Source: an uncultured Prevotellaceae bacterium
GTDB taxonomy: Bacteria > Bacteroidota > Bacteroidia > Bacteroidales > Bacteroidaceae
Reading direction: 5' to 3'
Assembly (NCBI GenBank): GCA_946185285.1
Contig: CAMHIS010000009.1
Coordinates: forward strand, 1-50,452
DNA: 50,452 nt
Below the pieces are notes generated by a model, which was given only the letters and a program-made list of their open reading frames with translations, did no database searches and had not been told where the DNA came from. Shown here one piece after another: positions 46,490 through 50,452 of this stretch. Every line of letters begins with the position of its first letter. Within the stretch, counting starts at the first letter, position 1. A program made the translations under genes and the position numbers.

Positions 46490-46574
46490 CTGGGGGAAAT
46501 GAAAAAAAGTGTGAAGGGGATTAAACCTTTGGGGGCGGGGGGCGTCAAAGAAGCGATTTAGCTAAATTGTGGTA

Positions 46575-49499
46575 ATGAAGAACTTTTTACTCTTAGCCCT
46601 TTTGGGGCTATTCTCTTTGTGTGCCAGTGCTCAACCTCGTGAGAACCTGACCGTGAGCGGTCATGTCACCGATGCTGATTTGAAGGAACCGTTAGTCCAG
46701 GCTACGGTGCAGCTGTTCCGGTCGAAGGACAGCACATTCGTGGGCGGAACAGTGACCGACTTGCGTGGCAACTTCTCAGTCGAGGCTCCCTCGAACGGCA
46801 TCTACCGGATAAGAATATCGTCGGTGGGCTTTCAGCCGATACAGCGCGAGGTGACGCTGCGTAACAACCGCGGCTATGACCTGGGCGACCTGACGATGTC
46901 GTCGGAGACCGTGATGCTGAAGGAGGCCGTGGTGACGGGGCGCGCCGCCCAGGTCATTGTTCGCAAGGACACGCTGATGTTCAATCCCGAAGCCTACCGG
47001 ACGCCTGAGGGCTCGGCCATCGAGGAGCTGATCAAACGCATGCCGGGAGCCGAGGTCGACGAGGACGGCAACATCACCATGAACGGCAAGCAGGTGAAGA
47101 AGATACTGCTCGACGGCAAGGAGTTCATGCTCGGCGACATCGAGACGGCACTGAAGAACCTGCCCGTGAACATCATCCAGAATGTGAAGTTCTACGACCA
47201 GCAGAGCGACCAGGCCCGCATCACCGGCATTGAGGACGGCAACAAGGAGACCGTGCTCGACTTCACGATAAAGAAAGGTATGAACCGCGGCTACATGACC
47301 AACCTCGACCTGGCCGGCGGTACTGAGCATCGCTACGCCTCGCGCGGCATGGCCAGCAGCTTCACCGACAAGATGCGCCTGATGGTGATGGGCAACATGA
47401 ACAACAAGGACGAGAACGCCAGCTGGTGGAACCGTCGCGGACTGAACGCCAACAAGGTGGCTGGCCTGAACCTGAACTACGACGACGGCGAGAAGCTGAA
47501 GACCGACTTTTCGCTGCGCTGGAACCACCGCGACGGCGACAACCAGAACGACAATGCCAGCGAGAACTTCTACAGCGAGACGTCGCGCACGTTCTCGAAC
47601 AGCACGTCGAAAAACCTGTCGCGCAGCAACAACTGGCGCGCCAACGTGCGCGTGGAGTGGAAGCCCGACACGCTGACCAACCTCCTGTTGCGCGCCAACG
47701 GCAGCACGGGTACCAACGACGGTACGGGCACCTCGAAGTCGGCCACGTTCAGCGCCGACCCGTATCTCTATGTGGACGATCCGCTGGGGTATATGGACAA
47801 TATGGGGCAGATGGGAGAGCTGGGGAAGTACGTCGTCAACAGCAACCAGAGCGCCAACCTCAGCTACGGCGAGAACAAGAACGCCTGGGCCATGCTGCAG
47901 TTCTATCGCCGCCTGAACCCGAAGGGGCGCAACATCACGCTGCGCGTGGAAGGCTCGTTTGGCGACAACGACAACCGCAACGTGTCGAACAACGAGGTAC
48001 ACCTGCACCGCGTGAAGAACCAGGCCGGACAGGACTCCACCTATTTTACCGCGCGCTATAACACCACGCCGTCGGACAACAGCGGCTACGTGGCCAGCAT
48101 CAACTACAGCGAGCCGCTCTGGAAGGGTGCCCACCTGCAGGCCAGCTACGAGCTGCGCTACAACCAGAACAAGAGCGACCGCCAGACCTACGACTTCAGC
48201 CGGCTCGCGCAGAACCCCTTCTCGGGCATTGTGCCCGACTACCGCGAGTGGGACCCGTGGATTGGCGATGCCAACCCGCTAGCCTCGCAACTCACGCCGC
48301 TGTCCTCGTTTATTGACAAGAACCTGAGCCGCTACTCGGAGTACAAGAACTACACCCACAACATCCGACTGACCCTGCGCCACTGGCAGGAGGAGTACGA
48401 CTACAACGTGGGCTTCCTCGTGCAGCCGCAGCGCTCGAACTTCATACAGGACTATCGCGGCGTCTACGTCGACACCATCCGCAACGTGACCAACCTCACG
48501 CCGACGCTCGACTTCCACTATAAGTTCAGCGAGCAGAGCAACCTCTACTTCCACTACCGGGGCGACACCCAGCAGCCCGACATCACCCAGCTGCTCGACA
48601 TCACCGACGACTCGAACCCACTCTACATCACGCAGGGTAATCCCGGCCTGAAGCCGCAGTTCACCAACACGCTGAACGTCTACTACAACACCTACATCGT
48701 GAAGCACAAGCGCAGCATCGTGCTCTACGCCAACTACCGCCACATACGCAACTCGATATCGAACCTCGTGCGCTACAACGCCGAGACCGGTGGAAGCACC
48801 TCACGGCCCGAGAACATCAACGGCAACTGGAACGCCGACGGCGGCTTCAACTTCAGTACCGCCCTCGACTCGGCTGCCCACTGGAACATCGGCTCCGACA
48901 CGCGCCTGCGCTATAACAACTACGTGAGCTACGTGGCCCAGCGACAGGCCGACGCCGTGAAGAACTACACCCGCTCGACCACCGTGAACGAGCGCCTGAA
49001 CGCCAGCTACCGCAACGACTGGCTCGAGGTGATGCTCGACGGCAACGTCAACTACCAGCACTCGCGCAACGAGCTGCAGCCCTCGGCCGACCTCGACACG
49101 TGGCGCTTCAGCTACGGCGGACAGGTGATGCTGCGCCTGCCCCTCGGCTTCGAGGTGACCACCAACCTGCACGAGAACAGTCGCCGAGGCTACAACGACC
49201 CGTCGTCGAACACCAACGAGCTGATCTGGAACGGTCAGGTGTCGAAGACCTTCCTCAAGAGCAAGACGCTCACCGTGGCCCTCAACTTCTACGACCTGCT
49301 GGGTCAGCAGAGCAACTACGAGCGCTGGGTGAGTGCCACCGGCCGCAGCGATACCCGCTACAACAGCATCAACTCGTATGCCATGCTCCACGTGCGCTAC
49401 CGCCTCAACATGTTCGGCGGCAAGGTCGACACCGAGGGCCGCTACGACAAGAAGTGGGGCAACAACGACCAGCGCGGCGACCGTCGCGGACGTCGGTAA
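46575..49499 (+). CDS. TonB-dependent outer-membrane beta-barrel protein (not SusC)
   Basis: ATG 46575 gives MKNFLLLALLGLFSLCASAQ as signal peptide; a GTG six bases upstream is less likely. The 974-aa protein has a carboxypeptidase D regulatory-like domain (about residues 25-100, LTVSGHVTDADLKEPLVQATVQL), a plug-like domain (MPGAEVDEDGNITMNGKQVKKILLDGKEFML), and a large barrel with many aromatic and Asn-rich strands. It lacks the SusC signature (IRG-G and the YG--A-NGV box) and no SusD gene follows, so it belongs to the other group of outer-membrane receptors with a carboxypeptidase-like N-terminus. The C-terminus ends in a basic tail (GDRRGRR) instead of an aromatic. The cargo is unknown. 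Confidence 0.87.
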   Translation: MKNFLLLALLGLFSLCASAQPRENLTVSGHVTDADLKEPLVQATVQLFRSKDSTFVGGTVTDLRGNFSVEAPSNGIYRIRISSVGFQPIQREVTLRNNRGYDLGDLTMSSETVMLKEAVVTGRAAQVIVRKDTLMFNPEAYRTPEGSAIEELIKRMPGAEVDEDGNITMNGKQVKKILLDGKEFMLGDIETALKNLPVNIIQNVKFYDQQSDQARITGIEDGNKETVLDFTIKKGMNRGYMTNLDLAGGTEHRYASRGMASSFTDKMRLMVMGNMNNKDENASWWNRRGLNANKVAGLNLNYDDGEKLKTDFSLRWNHRDGDNQNDNASENFYSETSRTFSNSTSKNLSRSNNWRANVRVEWKPDTLTNLLLRANGSTGTNDGTGTSKSATFSADPYLYVDDPLGYMDNMGQMGELGKYVVNSNQSANLSYGENKNAWAMLQFYRRLNPKGRNITLRVEGSFGDNDNRNVSNNEVHLHRVKNQAGQDSTYFTARYNTTPSDNSGYVASINYSEPLWKGAHLQASYELRYNQNKSDRQTYDFSRLAQNPFSGIVPDYREWDPWIGDANPLASQLTPLSSFIDKNLSRYSEYKNYTHNIRLTLRHWQEEYDYNVGFLVQPQRSNFIQDYRGVYVDTIRNVTNLTPTLDFHYKFSEQSNLYFHYRGDTQQPDITQLLDITDDSNPLYITQGNPGLKPQFTNTLNVYYNTYIVKHKRSIVLYANYRHIRNSISNLVRYNAETGGSTSRPENINGNWNADGGFNFSTALDSAAHWNIGSDTRLRYNNYVSYVAQRQADAVKNYTRSTTVNERLNASYRNDWLEVMLDGNVNYQHSRNELQPSADLDTWRFSYGGQVMLRLPLGFEVTTNLHENSRRGYNDPSSNTNELIWNGQVSKTFLKSKTLTVALNFYDLLGQQSNYERWVSATGRSDTRYNSINSYAMLHVRYRLNMFGGKVDTEGRYDKKWGNNDQRGDRRGRR

Positions 49500-49535
49500 A
49501 CGATTGACAATTAATACTTAAAACACTACTTGAAG

Positions 49536-50452
49536 ATGAAAGATTTTAACTACTATGCGCCGACCGAGGTAGTGTTCGGCGAACAGTCGGAAGAGCAGGT
49601 TGCTCAGTTAGTGAAGAAATACGGTGGCACGAAGGTGCTGGTGCATTACGGCGGAAAGAGTGCCCTGAAGTCGGGCCTGCTCGACAAGGTCTGCACACTG
49701 CTCCGCGAGGGTGGGGTAGAGTATATTACGCTCGGCGGCGTGGTGCCCAATCCGCGTCTGTCGCTCGCCCAGCAGGGCATCGAGCTGTGCCGCAAGGAGG
49801 GTGTCGACTTCCTCCTCGCCGTCGGTGGCGGCAGCGTCATCGACTCGGCCAAGTGCATCGGCTACGGCGTACCCTACGACGGCAACGTCTGGGACTTCTA
49901 TCTCGGCAAGGCCACGCCGACTGAGATGCTGCCCGTGGCCTGTGTGCTGACCATTCCCGCCGCCGGCAGCGAGATGAGCGAGTCGTCGGTCATTACCAAT
50001 GAGGACGGCGACGTGAAGCTCGGCTACTCTAACAACCTCTCGCGCCCGAAGTTTGCCATCATGAACCCTCGCCGCACGTTCACCCTGCCGCCCTACCAGA
50101 CGGCCGCCGGCGTGACCGACATGATGATGCACACGATGGAGCGCTACTTCACGAAGGACGACGACATGGACTTCACCACCGACGTGGCCGAGGCCATGCT
50201 GCGCAGCATCAAGAACGCCGTGTTTGCCGTGCTGAAGAATCCCGAGGACTACCGTTACCGCGCCCAGATCATGTGGGGCGGCTCGCTGATGCACAACGGA
50301 CTGACGGGCTGCGGCATTACCGACGACTGGGCCACCCACCAGCTGGAGCACGAGCTGAGCGCCATGTTCGACGCTACCCACGGTGCCGGCCTGGCCGCCA
50401 TCTGGCCCAGTTGGGCGCGCTATGTCATGCACGAGAACCTGAGCCGCTTCGT
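49536..50452 (+). CDS. Iron/zinc-type alcohol dehydrogenase (YqhD/BDH-like), 3' truncated
   Basis: The frame opens at ATG 49536 (MKDFNYYAPTEVVFGEQSEEQV) and runs out of the window after 305 codons. The N-terminal nucleotide-binding part has VGGGSVIDSAKCIGYG; the C-terminal helical part has the metal ligands D195 and H199 (GVTDMMMHTMERY), H268 (THQLEHELSA) and H282 (DATHGAGL). This spacing equals that of E. coli YqhD (D194, H198, H267, H281), one residue shifted. Such enzymes reduce aldehydes with NADPH, or act as butanol dehydrogenases. About 80 residues are missing at the end. It lies 36 bp after the receptor gene; a functional link is not evident. Confidence 0.92.
   Translation, partial: MKDFNYYAPTEVVFGEQSEEQVAQLVKKYGGTKVLVHYGGKSALKSGLLDKVCTLLREGGVEYITLGGVVPNPRLSLAQQGIELCRKEGVDFLLAVGGGSVIDSAKCIGYGVPYDGNVWDFYLGKATPTEMLPVACVLTIPAAGSEMSESSVITNEDGDVKLGYSNNLSRPKFAIMNPRRTFTLPPYQTAAGVTDMMMHTMERYFTKDDDMDFTTDVAEAMLRSIKNAVFAVLKNPEDYRYRAQIMWGGSLMHNGLTGCGITDDWATHQLEHELSAMFDATHGAGLAAIWPSWARYVMHENLSRF

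Noticed and set aside
46360..46548. A 62-codon minus-strand frame before the receptor gene.
   Set aside because: Proline-rich with no signal or motif; it overlaps the antitoxin promoter and the GTCGTTTGGCGGCGCCA repeats and looks like chance.

Overview
The window looks like Bacteroidales DNA, most like a rumen or gut Prevotella (sensu lato). Evidence: a SusC/SusD pair, many lipoprotein signal peptides, and repeated promoter elements of the Bacteroidetes type (TTTG, 19-21 nt, TAnnTTTG). I recognised no rRNA, tRNA, CRISPR array or transposase-bearing insertion sequence. All calls come from reading the sequence; no database search was made.

Region 1 (1-4616) is accessory: a truncated DKNYY-repeat protein, an orphan lipoprotein flanked by REP-like hairpins, a small outer-membrane barrel, and an Rpn/PD-(D/E)XK nuclease translationally coupled to a membrane protein of unknown function.

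Region 2 (4690-22463) is the core of a hemicellulose utilisation locus. A leftward operon encodes two GH43 enzymes and a GH9 enzyme. A divergent rightward set encodes a GH3 beta-xylosidase-like enzyme, SusC, SusD, a small surface lipoprotein, then a polytopic DUF6057-like membrane protein and a PD40 propeller lipoprotein carrying a CXXCH motif. The GH9 gene carries an in-frame insertion of a dispersed repeat.

Region 3 (22464-29625): a 560-bp spacer with seven copies of ATCCGTCA/TGACGGAT precedes a 1248-aa type IIG restriction-modification enzyme. It is followed at once by a second DUF6057-like/PD40-CXXCH pair, so the R-M gene sits between two paralogous modules.

Region 4 (29726-36743) is a separate rightward unit with a near-consensus promoter: a kelch lipoprotein, a second propeller lipoprotein, a small protein with a sorting-tail-like end, and a 1133-aa SusD-like protein without a lipobox or a SusC partner. 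Its last ~125 residues match the C-terminal half of the small lipoprotein in region 2.

Region 5 (37038-45810): a second Rpn nuclease with a 21-bp tandem repeat, a leftward operon of GH3, carboxylesterase and CE1 esterase, and a divergent bifunctional CE6-CE1 esterase ending in a long inverted repeat. The enzymes together (GH43 x2, GH3 x2, GH9, several acetyl/feruloyl-type esterases) fit breakdown of decorated arabinoxylan with some glucan; the substrate is inferred.

Region 6 (45841-50452): an antitoxin with a YafQ-like toxin whose C-terminal half looks replaced, a TonB-type outer-membrane barrel without SusD, and the 5' part of a YqhD/BDH-type alcohol dehydrogenase cut by the window edge.
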